A stretch of DNA of 64,000 nucleotides from NCBI GenBank assembly GCA_023897205.1, contig JAHWDD010000006.1:3658001-3722000 (forward strand). The letters run 5' to 3'. Made by a program: the position numbers and the translations under genes. The stretch comes from Exophiala sp. HKRS030. Taxonomy: Eukaryota; Ascomycota; Eurotiomycetes; Chaetothyriales; Herpotrichiellaceae. Position 1 is the stretch's first letter; every line of letters starts with the position of its first letter. The notes beneath the pieces were generated by a model. That model was not told the DNA's origin. It searched no databases and worked only from the letters and a program-made list of their open reading frames with translations. Shown piece by piece: positions 43,770 to 55,403 of the stretch.

Positions 43770-46700
43770 ATGTCGAGACCTCCTTCCCGTCGCGCGTCCC
43801 AGGAACCTATAGGGAAATCATCCACCATGCCGGCTGCCCCAACAACTCAAGCTACAGAAGACCCCGACGCTTCAATATCTTCAATATCCAAGGCTTCACA
43901 GCAACCTCCTAGGTGGATTTCCATTCCTCCCACTTCCTCCACCGTCAGTATCTTCACCGGCCGGCCTCAGACACCCCGGTCGCCTACCCCTTCTATAAAG
44001 TCCACCCGCTCTAACGATGATCCCTCAATCACGAGTCCAGGATCTATCAATCGTGTCTTTCCTATACGCTCGACCGTTTCCATTGACCCGACTGCTACGC
44101 CAATGGTTCACAACGAGAATTCCACAGGATATCCAGGATTCTTGCCGCCCACAGACAGACGATCTAGTAGATCCAGCGGTCGAGCAGCGAGTTCGACTGC
44201 CAATTCGACCAAGCAACTCGAGTCGGATTTTTCAGATACCGAAATCAGTGATACCGTCGGCCATACTTCCGCCTCGTCCGACCCTACAATCACTGCAGAT
44301 CGCACACCACCTTTCTCATCTGCTTCTAGGGACAACGAGTCAATCCAATCCGATGATACATCCAGCTTGTCTGGCGGCGTTGCCCTCCCAATTTCATCAC
44401 GAGCTCCACTCGTCACTGCTCGGTTCAAGCATGTAGTGACGGCCGGTGGTCACGCTGTCATAACGGGCCGAGACGGTGATACCCTCCAAAGATGTGAGGA
44501 CGAACCGATCCACATTCCAGGTGCCATTCAAAGCTTCGGTCTTCTGATCGTTCTACGTGAAGACGACGAGAAGCTAATCGTTCGAGTTGCCAGTGAGAAT
44601 TCAGCCCGCATCATTGGCTACACCCCACAACAACTCTTTGGTCTCAGCAATTTCCTCGACATTCTGACCGATGAACAGGCTGACAACCTGATGGATCATC
44701 TTGACTTTATTCGTGACCAAGATGTAAGTGAAGTCGAGGTCAATGGTCCAGAAGTTTTTATGCTCTCCATTCGACCCCCGGGGTCGCGTACTCGCAAGCT
44801 ATGGTGCGCCTTGCATCTATCGGAAAAGGACCCTAACTCCATCATCTGTGAGTTCGAAGTGGAAGACGATCAAGTGTATCCATTGGTCTCACCACTCGAT
44901 GCCGTGTCTCCCGAGGGCCCTGAAGACACTCTTAACAGCAATCCCACCTCTGAGGAATTAATTGAAAGCACTGTCAACATTAGCAAACCCCTACGCATAC
45001 TCCGAAGCGCTCGCAAGAAACGTAGTGAAGCAGCCGCGATGGAGGTCTTCAACATCATGTCCCAAGTGCAGGAACAGCTCTCGAACGCCAATACCCTGCA
45101 GACATTCTTGAAGGTGCTCATCGGTATCGTCAAGGAATTGACGGGCTTTCACCGTGTGATGATTTATCAATTCGATCACTCTTGGAACGGACGGGTCGTC
45201 GCGGAATTGGTTGATCCACGAGCAACATCAGATTTGTACCATGGCTTGAACTTTCCAGCCTCGGATATTCCGAAGCAAGCCAGAGATTTGTACAAGGTGA
45301 ACAAAGTGCGACTGTTGTACGATCGCGATCTCGAAACAGCCCGTCTCGTATGCCGTACCATGGAAGATCTCGAAACGCCGGTTGATATGACACATGCCAA
45401 CCTTCGCGCCATGTCGCCAATTCATCTCAAATATCTCGCAAATATGGCCGTTCGATCATCCATGTCCATTTCAATCAATGCTTTTGGCGAACTCTGGGGG
45501 CTGATCGCTTGCCACTCCTATGGCCCGAGAGGAATGCGTGTGTCCTTTCCAATCCGAAAAATGTGTCGTTTGGTCGGCGACACTGCTTCTCGGAACATTG
45601 AACGACTTTCATACGCATCAAGGCTGCAAGCTCGCAAACTTATCAATACCACATCATCTACGGCGAATCCGTCAGGCTACATAGTGGCCTCCTCAGAAGA
45701 CCTACTGAAATTGTTCAACGCCGACGTCGGTGCTTTATCTATCCGAGATGAAACCAAGATCATGGGAAACCCACGCGAAAATCTTCCAGAAATCCTCGCC
45801 ATGGTGGAATTCCTGCGCATGAGGAGACTATCATCCGTTATGTCATCTCAAGACATTGCTACTGATTTTCCCGACTTGCGGTATGCACCGGGCTTAAAAT
45901 ATGTTTCCGGGGTGCTGTTCGTTCCACTTTCTACAGGTGGAAATGACTTTATCGCCTTTTTCCGCCGCGGAGTATTGCAAGAAGTCAAATGGGCGGGCAA
46001 TCCGTACGACAAATTTGTCAAGGAGGGAACAGAAGGTTTCCTGGAACCACGAACTAGTTTCAAGGCCTGGAGCGAAACCATTGTCGGTCGATGTAGAGAG
46101 TGGACCGATGACGAGATCGAAACCGCTGCGGTGCTTTGTCTGGTTTATGGCAAGTTCATTGATGTGTGGCGACAGAAGGAAGCCGCACTGCAAACCAGTC
46201 AATTGACTCGTTTACTTCTTGCGAACTCTGCGCACGAAGTCAGAACTCCTCTAAATGCCATCATTAATTATCTGGAAATTGCAATGGAAGGTGCATTAGA
46301 CCAGGAAACCCGGGACAACCTCAGCAAATCTCATTCTGCCTCGAAATCACTGGTTTACGTGATCAATGACCTGCTGGATCTTACCAAGACCGAAGGTGGG
46401 CGAGCTTTGGTCAAAGCAGAGTCTTTCGATCTGCTGGCCACGCTCAAAGAAGCAACCGATGCATTTACTGGCGACGCTAAGCGAAAGCACCTAGATTACA
46501 AAACCTCAATTTCTTCGAGTGTCCCCGACAAGTCATTGGAGATCACCGAAGAGTGAGGCAAGTAGTATCAAATTTGATCGCGAACGCCTTTCAGCACACC
46601 ACAGATGGGCACGTTTCAGTATACGCGAGGGCGTCGGATAGCGCACAGGTTTCTGGAAAGACGGAAATAGAGGTCGCTGTGGAAGACACGGGAAGAGGGA

Positions 46701-48190
46701 TGCCGCAGTCCAAGATCGATGCACTGTTTAGGGAGCTGGAGGAGGTCTCGTACGAGGAAGATCTGATGCAAAACGATCGGATATCGTTGGGGACAGTTTC
46801 CAATGCACCTGAAGAAGGACAAGGACACTTAGGACTCGGTCTCGCTGTGGTCGCGCGGACCATTCGTCACATGAACGGTCAATTGCGTGTCAAAACCGAA
46901 GAGAATAAAGGCTCAAGCTTTACGATTGCGTTGACATTCGATGTGGTTACGCCGCATACACACGCTCATGCCTTTGATGGGAATCAATCTTCACCGGCAG
47001 AACACTTGGAGTCTTCGACACCTCGACAAGGAGAGGTCACACTAATGCAGCGCCCGTCTTCACATCGCTCACCTCCGCCTTCCATGATTCGCAAAACAAG
47101 TGCGGACAGCGTCAATAGCTTGGCTAGCCTGAAAAGCGGGAAGAGCGGAGCAAGCATACGCAGCGATGTGAGTCACAAAAGTGATGCAGATCGGCTCATC
47201 GATGCAATCCAAGAACCTCTTCGCTTCTTTGAAGAGAATGCAAGAAGTGCTGAGTCCAAGACACCGAGTAAACGCCAAGCAATCAGTCAAGGCTCTGTTT
47301 CTTCACCAGCACATAAAAACGATCCTTTCAATTCTGATGGTCGCAGCCTAACGTCGCCGCGCAGTCTCAAGTCTGCTTTTCATAAACTACCCGGACAAAC
47401 ACAGATCAGTGGATCTGGAATGCCTCTACGGCCTGTTCGTGTTCCAGAATTGTCAGAGGAAACAAGTACCAAGTCTGGGCCACGAGTCGCCTTTTCAGAA
47501 GGATCCGATCCGGCAAGTCCAGTGCCTAGCCACAAACAAGAACATGGCTTTGTTCTGAGCGAAAGTGAAGGTCTTTCTGTTCTTGTTGCCGAAGATGATC
47601 CTATAAACAGTCGGATAATGAAAAAGCGGTTGGAAAAGCTGGGACATTTTGCGCATATGACGGTCAATGGAGAGGAGTGCGCTTCCGCGCACGGTGAACA
47701 GCCGACGAATTTCGACGTTATTCTCATGGACTTGCAAATGCCCATTGTGGATGGCTTCAGCTCCACGAAAATGATCCGGTCTACTGAAAAAACTCAGCCC
47801 GCGTCGTGCCTTTCAGATCGAGCTCGACATAATGGGCGAATCCCAATTTTTGCCGTCTCAGCTTCATTGGTGGAGGCGGATCGTCAGAAATACATCGACG
47901 TTGGATTCGACGGATGGATTCTAAAACCTGTTGATTTCAAACGAGTTGACATGCTATTCAAAGGGTTGGTCAATCACGAGCACCGTGCAGCGTGTCTCTA
48001 TGAACCTGGCAAATGGGAACTGGGAGGGTGGTTCCTCCCAAATACAGGAATTAACAAGATATTCGACGCTCCAACAGCACCGAGTCAGCAGAAGCCCACC
48101 CTGGAATCGGAGAGACTGGAAGAGTCACACTCAGAGCCGAAAATTGTCGTCGATAAAGGCGGGAAAGCTCTCGCAGAGCATGAGTCATGA
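43770..48190 (+). CDS. fphA: Fungal phytochrome hybrid histidine kinase (one apparent 1-nt frameshift)
   Basis: Red/far-red light sensor of the FphA type, about 1473 residues from MSRPPSRRASQEP. After a Ser/Thr-rich disordered region comes the PAS domain with DTLQRCEDEPIHIPGAIQS; Cys242 there is the expected biliverdin attachment site of fungal phytochromes. Then the GAF domain with LNFPASDIPKQARDLY and LRAMSPIHLKYLANM, and the PHY domain with the tongue motif EPRTSFKAWSE. The kinase follows: H-box SAHEVRTPLNAI (His822), N-box RQVVSNLIANAFQHT, VEDTGRGMP and GLGLAVV. A C-terminal receiver domain has VAEDDPINS, the phospho-acceptor Asp1321 in LMDLQMPIVDG, and a Lys in ILKPVD. The frame breaks between the H-box and N-box at C4 46523-46526; one added C gives VPRQVIGDHRRVRQ. 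Residues past that point assume the repair. Confidence 0.95.
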
Positions 48191-49103
48191 AAATCAGCTT
48201 TTAGCTGTTTATTGTACAGGGTATTAGGGTTAAATAGCATATCGCTCGGAACTCGCAAAGGATTTGTCCCATCACGAGAAGGAGTTTTTGCGTTGCATGA
48301 ACTGTCATGACCATAAGGAAGGTTCTCTGCTTGTACTGCAAGAGGTTTTGAGCGTGTAGTATATTTGGACAGGGAAGATCAGTCATACGTGCTTCGTTTC
48401 TGATGACTAGATTAGGCGTGGGAAGTTGACTCGACTATGTCGGTTCTCGTCATCCTCGGTTTCGACGCATGGATGGACGTATTTAGTGGTGTAGACTACG
48501 TCTCATTATTAGATTATAAGTGGCCAGTATTCAGGTTACCATCCCTCCACTCCTTGTACAATAGATTCTTACTGTGATGCTATTATCAAGAGCTGAAGTC
48601 CAGCACCCATGCTCCGGTTGTAAACCATACCACTTCCCCGACTCTCGCTCTGGGATGTTGTTTAGCAGTCAAAGCCCTTCAACGCTTTGCCTACCCTGCC
48701 TGTAGAGACGAATTCATTCCTGTATCTGCCCATCCCAGCCCGCTTCTCCGCCGTGTTAGCAAGACCCAAAGCAAAGCATGAGTCTCAAAGACGGAATCAA
48801 CGGACCGGTAGTGCACCTCCCAACCAATCCTGCCTCACCACAGCACGCATCCCGAACCTATCATTGGACACACTACGCGAGGCTGTAGTTAGACATCTCA
48901 AACGACAAACGGATCATTCTCTTCGTTCACATACTACCGTTGGCTCGCTCCTGCTCGTGCCCTTGGCCATCTCATATGGATACTTCGGGAACCACCCTCA
49001 GAAGACGCAGATTCTTAGCACTTGCGGCGCCTTCTAATTATCTAACTAGTTGGTTGGATTGAGCGCGCTGGTTGGCGGAGTACGCAAAAGGCGGAAACCT
49101 AAC
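48191..49103. other. Intergenic, phytochrome 3' and GNAT promoter
   Basis: About 910 bp between two plus-strand genes. Only short chance frames occur (for example 48687-49037). No named element identified. Confidence 0.45.
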
Positions 49104-50090
49104 ATGGCAGACTGCGATAGAGGTACAGACGTGGTGTACGTGTATGTCGTTCGTCCCGCCACCGTCATCGACCTGCCGTATCTGGCGGAGATCGAGCGGT
49201 CCGCGGGGACTTTGTTTCGCACGGTTGGTCTTGATGCCATTGCTGACGACGAGCCAATGGCTGTCGACGACTTGAAGGTGATGGTCGCTCAGGGTCTGGT
49301 CTGGGTCGCCGTTGCTGTTGCGAGTCATGATGTTTATCACGACGTAAACGGGGGACATGATCGGACAAGCACAGGTGTGGATCTTTGTGGTATTGATGGT
49401 GGTGGTGGTGGTGGTGGTGGTGATGGTGTCGGTGTTGACATCGATCGCACGACGGACAAGACGGGATCAGTTCGTGAAGGGGTCGAAGAGCCCGTAGGGT
49501 TCCTGGCGGCGTTTGCATTCGATGCTGCTGGTCCCGTCGCAATTTCACCACCCTCAACAATGCCAGTGGCAGATCAACACTACTCTACTGGTCCGTCCTC
49601 GTCGTCGGTGGTGCCCAGGGACCAGGCTCTGTGTGAGGTGTTCCTGCATATCGCTGAGTTGTCGGTCCATGCATCGCATCAGCGAAAAGGGGTAGCTCGT
49701 GCATTACTCTCAGAGCTGGTCTTGTACGCTGAGGCTGTCAACCAGGGGTGGACGATGCCTCATGTTGGAGATATTACTACTACTACTATTCCTGCCAATA
49801 CCAGCGCTACTGGCCCCAGTATCGCCGCTGGTCCTAACACAGGGGCCGATGTGTTGCCAGAGACTAAATCCGGGATGATCACGATCAAGGCATTAACGCT
49901 AACGACATATCTGGACATTGCATTCAACGGGCCATTCTACGCCAAGACGGGGTTCGAGGTCATCGGCGATGACGGCGACGAGATCGAAAGAGTGTTTGGA
50001 CTCATGGCTAGAGAGATCTGGGACACCGAGCAGAGAGAGATTGCCATCAAGGCCGGACGGGGATGGATGGTCCGGTGGCTCCGTGATTGA
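49104..50090 (+). CDS. GNAT-family N-acetyltransferase
   Basis: Intact 328-residue frame from MADCDRGTDVVYVY. The N-terminus RPATVIDLPYLAEIERSAGTLF is typical of small-molecule GNATs (RimI-like / putative amine acetyltransferases). The acetyl-CoA site is visible as IAELSVHASHQRKGVARALLSE (the Q/R-x-x-G-x-A/G loop), followed by ALTLTTYLDIAFNGPFYAKTGFEVIG, which forms the C-terminal arm. Two low-complexity insertions interrupt the domain: a Gly run encoded by GGT repeats (49395-49425) and a Thr/Ala/Pro-rich segment after HVGDITTT. These make it longer than the usual 180-220 residues. The substrate is unknown. Confidence 0.8.
   Translation: MADCDRGTDVVYVYVVRPATVIDLPYLAEIERSAGTLFRTVGLDAIADDEPMAVDDLKVMVAQGLVWVAVAVASHDVYHDVNGGHDRTSTGVDLCGIDGGGGGGGGDGVGVDIDRTTDKTGSVREGVEEPVGFLAAFAFDAAGPVAISPPSTMPVADQHYSTGPSSSSVVPRDQALCEVFLHIAELSVHASHQRKGVARALLSELVLYAEAVNQGWTMPHVGDITTTTIPANTSATGPSIAAGPNTGADVLPETKSGMITIKALTLTTYLDIAFNGPFYAKTGFEVIGDDGDEIERVFGLMAREIWDTEQREIAIKAGRGWMVRWLRD
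49395..49425 (+). repeat. GGT microsatellite inside the GNAT coding region
   Basis: About eight GGT units in a row followed by GATGGT, encoding a poly-Gly loop. It lies between the N-terminal strand region and the EPVGFLAAF strand of the acetyltransferase, so length changes in threes would probably be tolerated. Confidence 0.85.
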
Positions 50091-53000
50091 AGTTCACTGA
50101 ACTCGGTCATCTGTTTAGGTGTTGATTGTATTAAGAAATAGTCTCGAAACTCTCTCCACACTCGACATTACAAGGATCAACCATGTTCGTCGGAGTGGTA
50201 TCTCTGCTTCGAGAATGGTTCATGCGTTTTCGTCCGTTGGTCATGCAACAAACACCGTCATACGAGTACCAGCATTTGGACAAGAAAAAGGAACGAGGGA
50301 GCCAGCAAAAGCAAAAGCAAAAGAGGACGACGGGCGCCATGAAGACTTTCGCATCTCGTGTCAACTTGCACAGACTGACATCCTTGCACGGCCACGAGCG
50401 GCCGCGCCTGACCGCAAGCCTGATTCATTAGCCTTGGATTGTCCAACATTTTGGCATCTAAGGCATAGATTCTCTTTTCGACACCCTCCACTTGCATGCA
50501 TGTGAGACAAGCAAGGAAACCCCAGGGAATTGTCATGGCCATATTTCTTGGACACACTCTTGGTCGGACAATATATGGTCACGGCTAAGTTTGCCATGTG
50601 GCCCATCCTGCAACGGGAAATTCCATGGCTAAAATTCGGATCTGCTCTTCCCCCACAACCTTGAAGGGATGGATGATCATTGATCAGGGGCTCGACGCTA
50701 TTCTATCTGCAACGACATTAAATACAGATATGCAACCCAAGGTCTTATCCCCGAAACTAACCAACTGGGACACAGACTCACTGCCTGCGGAACAATTCAG
50801 GTACTCCCTGTTCTCCTTGCTCCCTTGTTCTCCGAATACGAGTGATCATCCAAACGGGAGAATTGCAATATCAAGTTTGCGCACGATGTCGCTGATGAAA
50901 CAAATGCTACACCCCCAACGGATGGGGTACATACAGCGGACCCTGGACCAAGGAGACCCAACCCCCAGCGCCTTCTTTTCCGGAGACGAGTTTCCACATC
51001 TACAATCGGATTTGGAAAAACTTTTTCACACAGCAGAAGAGGACGTGAAGGACGGACGCAATTGTCGAGGTGGTACGAAGAAGAAGCAATTGCAGCGAAT
51101 GCGGAAGTGTTAACATTTTACTCCGCATAGATCGACATCGCTGGCCCTAAAGCCCAGCCAAAGTCGTCACAGCAAACCACCGTCAATGCTTCATCGATGC
51201 CGTCTAACGAGATGTCAGTGATATCTCGTAGATGTATAATATGATATCATAGCTAGCCGGTCGGTATTGGAGTATGGCAAAGTACAACGAAGATGGCTTT
51301 GTCCGAGAGGGTTTGTCGACGGCGAGGAGCTCTCGTCTCGTAGGTTTCCCCAGATTGACCATTGATATTTGTCACGTCGCTCGAGGTTTGGGATGTTAGA
51401 TTGAACAGGTAAGAATACGAGGTAAGATATACAGATCGGTCAAAGGCACACCCAATTCAGCCTGGTCTCTTTCTCGATCACTGTTTCAGTGCATTGGCGC
51501 CTTCGTTCAGGGGTTTATGCCGAGATATCGCTACATATCCACCATGTCTTAGCACGCAAGCACAAGTACAAGCACAAACAGAGCACAAACAACACCACCG
51601 CCGCGCCCCCATCCATTATCAATGTCAACCGACCAATCCGAAGAATCAGACACATTGGCCTAGGTAAAACTGGATTCTCCATGGCCAACAACCCGCCCGA
51701 TAACGGGTTACTCTATGGTAGTGTACGACTAAGACCCGGCCAAAGTATCGCGGGCCGTGAGAGAATGGAAGAACACAACGTCGTCGGCGGCGGCGGCAGC
51801 GGGTACTCGCAGTCCCTCTGAATAGCTAGCAAGGAGTCACAGCCTCCGCCCACAGGCGCTGATGCATCGGCGTTCAAAGCCTGCAACGTGATTATCATGA
51901 TGCTGCCGTACGGCGGGATCAGGCACGATGTGCTCCTCAACTCCACCTCGGGGATAGCACGCATGCTGTATGAAACCATTAACAATCATCATCGACACAT
52001 CACCCAGCTCACCGCTCGATATACGCCCTTGTCAGGCACCGGCCTGCACGACCGGCTCGGCTTGGTGCTGTTCGATAGCCCGATCACACAGGCATATATA
52101 CATGCACGCGACGGACGAGAGGGGCAATCAACGCTGATGGTCGAGTGCGACGACGCACGGGCATTCTCGCACATCCAGCCCGTGCCCAGCCTGCCATGGC
52201 CAGCTATGTCTTGCACATGGGGAGGGAAGACCCAGGGCGGGCCACACGTGATGAAGACATCTAAGGACTACATGATTGCGAGCAGCATCAACATCATAGC
52301 CATATCTTCCAGACGCGGCGCCGGTCACGGGTCAGAAAGCACTTCAACCTCGATGCTAGCCGTGCTGTCCCGTTCTGAACATCCGCAGTACAGGTGTGCA
52401 TTTCCCCCCATCGCTCGCCCATCCCGCCACGACGCCGTGACGCCGCGAAGCCGCCGCTTCAAATCCGGGTTTGGTGTCGCCGGCTGGCTGGCAGGCAGTC
52501 AAGGATCTTGAGCATCGATCGTCCAGTGCCAGCCCACCTGGACCATGATGCGTGGTGCCGCGGCGTTTTTGCGACGGCGCAGCCGAGGCTGTTGAAGACA
52601 GAACCAGGATTTTGAGCCCGTCATGCGCGTGCCATGTCAATTGGCGACAAACAGCCTCGGGCGGGAAATCGCCCGAGCATACCGAGTGTATCCTCATCCC
52701 ATCCGTGCCTGGGAGCCTGAGAGCTGAGGAGTCGCTGTCGAGACCAAGAGGTCGCAGGCCGTGCTCGACATACAGTGCCAGCCGCGGACTTGAAGCATGG
52801 AAGAAAGACCGGCTTTTGAATCGGAAGGAGTCGGGTAAGGGGGATTGATAAGTTGTGTGTGTATGTGTGTGTGTGTATGTGTGTGTGTGTATGTGTGTGT
52901 GTGTATGTAGGGAGATGGATACTATGGCGAGATGTGTATGAGTGGTGGTGGTGGTGGTGGTGGCATGGATGGGCCATTTCACAATTCATCGATGAAAGGA

Positions 53001-53343
53001 GGGCGGGCCATTTCTTATCCGACCCGAGAGAATAGGAGCTTGCTTGCCAATGCTTGTCAAGGTCCTCTTTCTGATGGGTAATGGGCCGAGCTAGGATTTG
53101 TTTCTCCGCCAGCACATGATGCGAAAAGAAAGAAGATCGACAAGACTTGGGTGGTGATTGAGAGTGTGTTTGGGCTCAGGGATATCGTCTATGATGTGGA
53201 GTCTACGATCAATGCCTGACATCAAGCTCGCCATGAAAGAGAGAGATTGGAGAGAGGGAGGGAGGCAGTACCCATCTCGGAGCTGCTTGGAGCTGTCGTA
53301 ATTCTCTGCATGGTTGACACATGCGCATGATCCATGTCCACTA
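50091..53343. other. 3.25 kb gene-poor stretch
   Basis: No gene can be supported. The longest frames (50598-51113; 51888-52511 on plus; 52356-52982 on minus) have unnatural composition, no domains and overlap each other or microsatellites. TG and GGT repeats occur between 52854 and 52963. Confidence 0.5.
52854..52908 (+). repeat. TG-rich microsatellite (TGTG/TATG)
   Basis: About 55 bp of alternating TG interrupted at regular intervals by TA, forming an approximate 12-mer higher-order unit (TATGTGTGTGTG). A GGT run follows at 52942-52963. Confidence 0.9.
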
Positions 53344-54445
53344 CTACTTGTTCATGGGATACCTCTTCACAAGCCAATCCCCAATCGCCTCCGCCACGGC
53401 TGGTGGCTGCTCGAACAAACGCCAATGGCCCGCACCAACGACCTGCTCTTCTAAATCCGGCGTTCAGCCCTGGTCCTTTACCTGTTTCATCAGGACCGTC
53501 CTACAAACCCAATCACCTGTCTGGCAAATGTACAGCATGGGAACATGGATTGTACTCTTATCCCCGTCATCAGCGTCCTGTTCACATACCAGGCATTTGT
53601 TAGCAAGCATTGTATTGTTCATCAGACTTAGGTACTAGCAGTCAGGCCCGTCCAGCCCATTGCGGGACAGCAGCGTCTGGATGAATTCTCTCTTGGCCTT
53701 TTCGCCTTCAGGGTAGTCTTTCAAAGGGCACCCTCCATCCATCAGCATTCCTGCCCGTCAGCTTCATGAACTCTCATATGGCATCCCTGGTACAAAACAT
53801 CTCTCGCATCCATATATCGCGGCGTTTTCTTCGGGCAGAGGGCTGGCGAATACTGCGTTATTGACCTCTCAAACCTGTCGAGACTACGATGCAGAATCGC
53901 AGGTGCACCTGGCGCCGTGAAGAATTCCCAGTAATTCTATTGCGGATATACGAAAGCATTGGATGTGTCATAGTTCGCAGTATAGAGGGAAAGATGGTCA
54001 GGGGTCGGGATTTGATACGCCAAACTCAGGATACTCAATCCCATACATGGTGAGCGATGGTAGAGGTAGAATAGCTGTACGGTCGCACTACCCCAGTCTT
54101 GGCCGATGGATGTCACGCGCGGCCCTTGTTTAGCAGTCAGACCTTCATGGTCAAGGGTCTGTGAATCTGCCGCTTGTTTGTAATTGTACAGACTAGGACC
54201 CATGGCTTTGGACGATTCGCCGAAGTCGAGTAGGTCTGGTGGTAGGAGTGCTTGTAGCCAGCTGATTGGAGTTATGGGACCGCACCAACCCACATGTGTG
54301 CATGGTCGGGCAAACCATGCACAAGCATGAGGACCAGGATTTCTGGACTGCTCTTGACGGTTTGATGAAAATCGGGGAAAAGGTGATAGCTATACGTTAA
54401 GACAAACGGTCTCGGTACGAGAGAATGGTGAGTGAAAACATCCAT
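53344..54445 (-). pseudogene. Decayed alpha/beta hydrolase (epoxide-hydrolase-like)
   Basis: Pieces in three frames line up in order with one alpha/beta hydrolase of about 330 residues. N-terminal part: MDVFTHHSLVP, then LMLVHGLPDHAHMW (HG-x-P oxyanion motif). Next: LLDFGESSKAMGPSLYNYK, and IGQDWGSATVQLFYLYH, where Asp would be the nucleophile. Then FTAPGAPAIL, a region matching NNAVFASPLPEENAA, WMREMFCTRDA, FMKLTGRNADGWRVP, KDYPEGEKAKREFIQ, YICQTGDWVCRT and finally GAGHWRLFEQPPAVAEAI (catalytic His). These pieces are separated by at least four frame changes and by several in-frame stops, among them TAA after WVGAVP, TAG before the YWEFF segment, TAG after GLDGPDC and TGA after VKDQG. Unlike the single-base lesions elsewhere, the stops are substitutions, so this is a real pseudogene. 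Confidence 0.8.
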
Positions 54446-55403
54446 ATTGAGTTTTGTGGGTATGGAAGCATACACAGGGTGACTCTCGGCAGAATAGTCG
54501 AGGCAAAGTTCTCCGCGGCTTGTTTTGTGCTCGAGAACTAGACAATTATAGGAATCAAGACGAGCGGCGTCATCGTGACTCTCAGTGTTCGTGTGTACTT
54601 TATATGTTTCGATCGATGGGACAAGACGTTACCAAAAGTATCAAGCAATAGTGCAGCCCCTGACAACATGACGGTGCGATTTAGCTTCGTTCAGCTCCAT
54701 TCTCCTCACTTGGTCTGCGGGGTACATAGCTCCTGTGGGCCCAAGCATGAGTTCTACTCCGTATGTTAGAAACGAACGAGCGGGTAGTCATCCCATCTCC
54801 AATGGCGCTCACACGCATACAACGTTGCTGGATTTGCTGCAAGAGATGCTGGTAGATTCCTTCTGCAACCACAAAAGCTATCTTGGTAGGCCAACCACGC
54901 CAAGCTAACGTGGTAATTGAACCGTCCTCGATGTGAGAACTATGCCGTGGAGTTTATGGCCAGAACTCTAAAATCAGGGAGACAGTCTGCCAGACACCAT
55001 GGAACATGTCCATGACAAATTGAACAATAGACTTGGACGTCAAAACAATGGAGACGCCTATGTGCTTGCTGTCGCTTAGCGTAGTGATGGTGCGGTCTTC
55101 TCCCAAGCCAAGATATGTGTAAAGCACGACACATACCGAAAAGGGACAGGAAGTTGCAATCATTACGGCGCTTGGTATCCCACGTAGAAGTTGTTGAATG
55201 TACACGCTTGTACCTGATGGCGGCACAAGGCAAAAGGCTGTGTGGAGTTCACCGTTCGCTTCGTTCTGGAGAACCCGGAAAGATTGCGGGTTCGGTGTAG
55301 AGCGGTGCACGGTGTCACCAACAAGGTCAAGCGGCGGTCCATTCTGCTCCCGATGGTTGTCTCTGGGGTGGTACCTGAGGATATTTGATGCTGCGTTGCT
55401 GTT
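54446..55403. other. Intergenic between the hydrolase pseudogene and the transcription-factor-like gene
   Basis: About 960 bp. A 118-codon minus-strand frame at 54954-55310 directly downstream of the transcription-factor gene contains hydrophobic stretches (AVMIATSCPFSVCVVLYTYLG) but no family I recognise; it may be chance. Otherwise nothing is seen. Confidence 0.4.

Noticed and set aside
50598..51113. 171-codon plus-strand frame
   Set aside because: No recognisable motif and no plausible ATG context or neighbour logic; likely chance.
51888..52511. 207-codon plus-strand frame
   Set aside because: No domain, odd composition, opposite-strand frames overlap it, and it lies beside microsatellites; probably chance.
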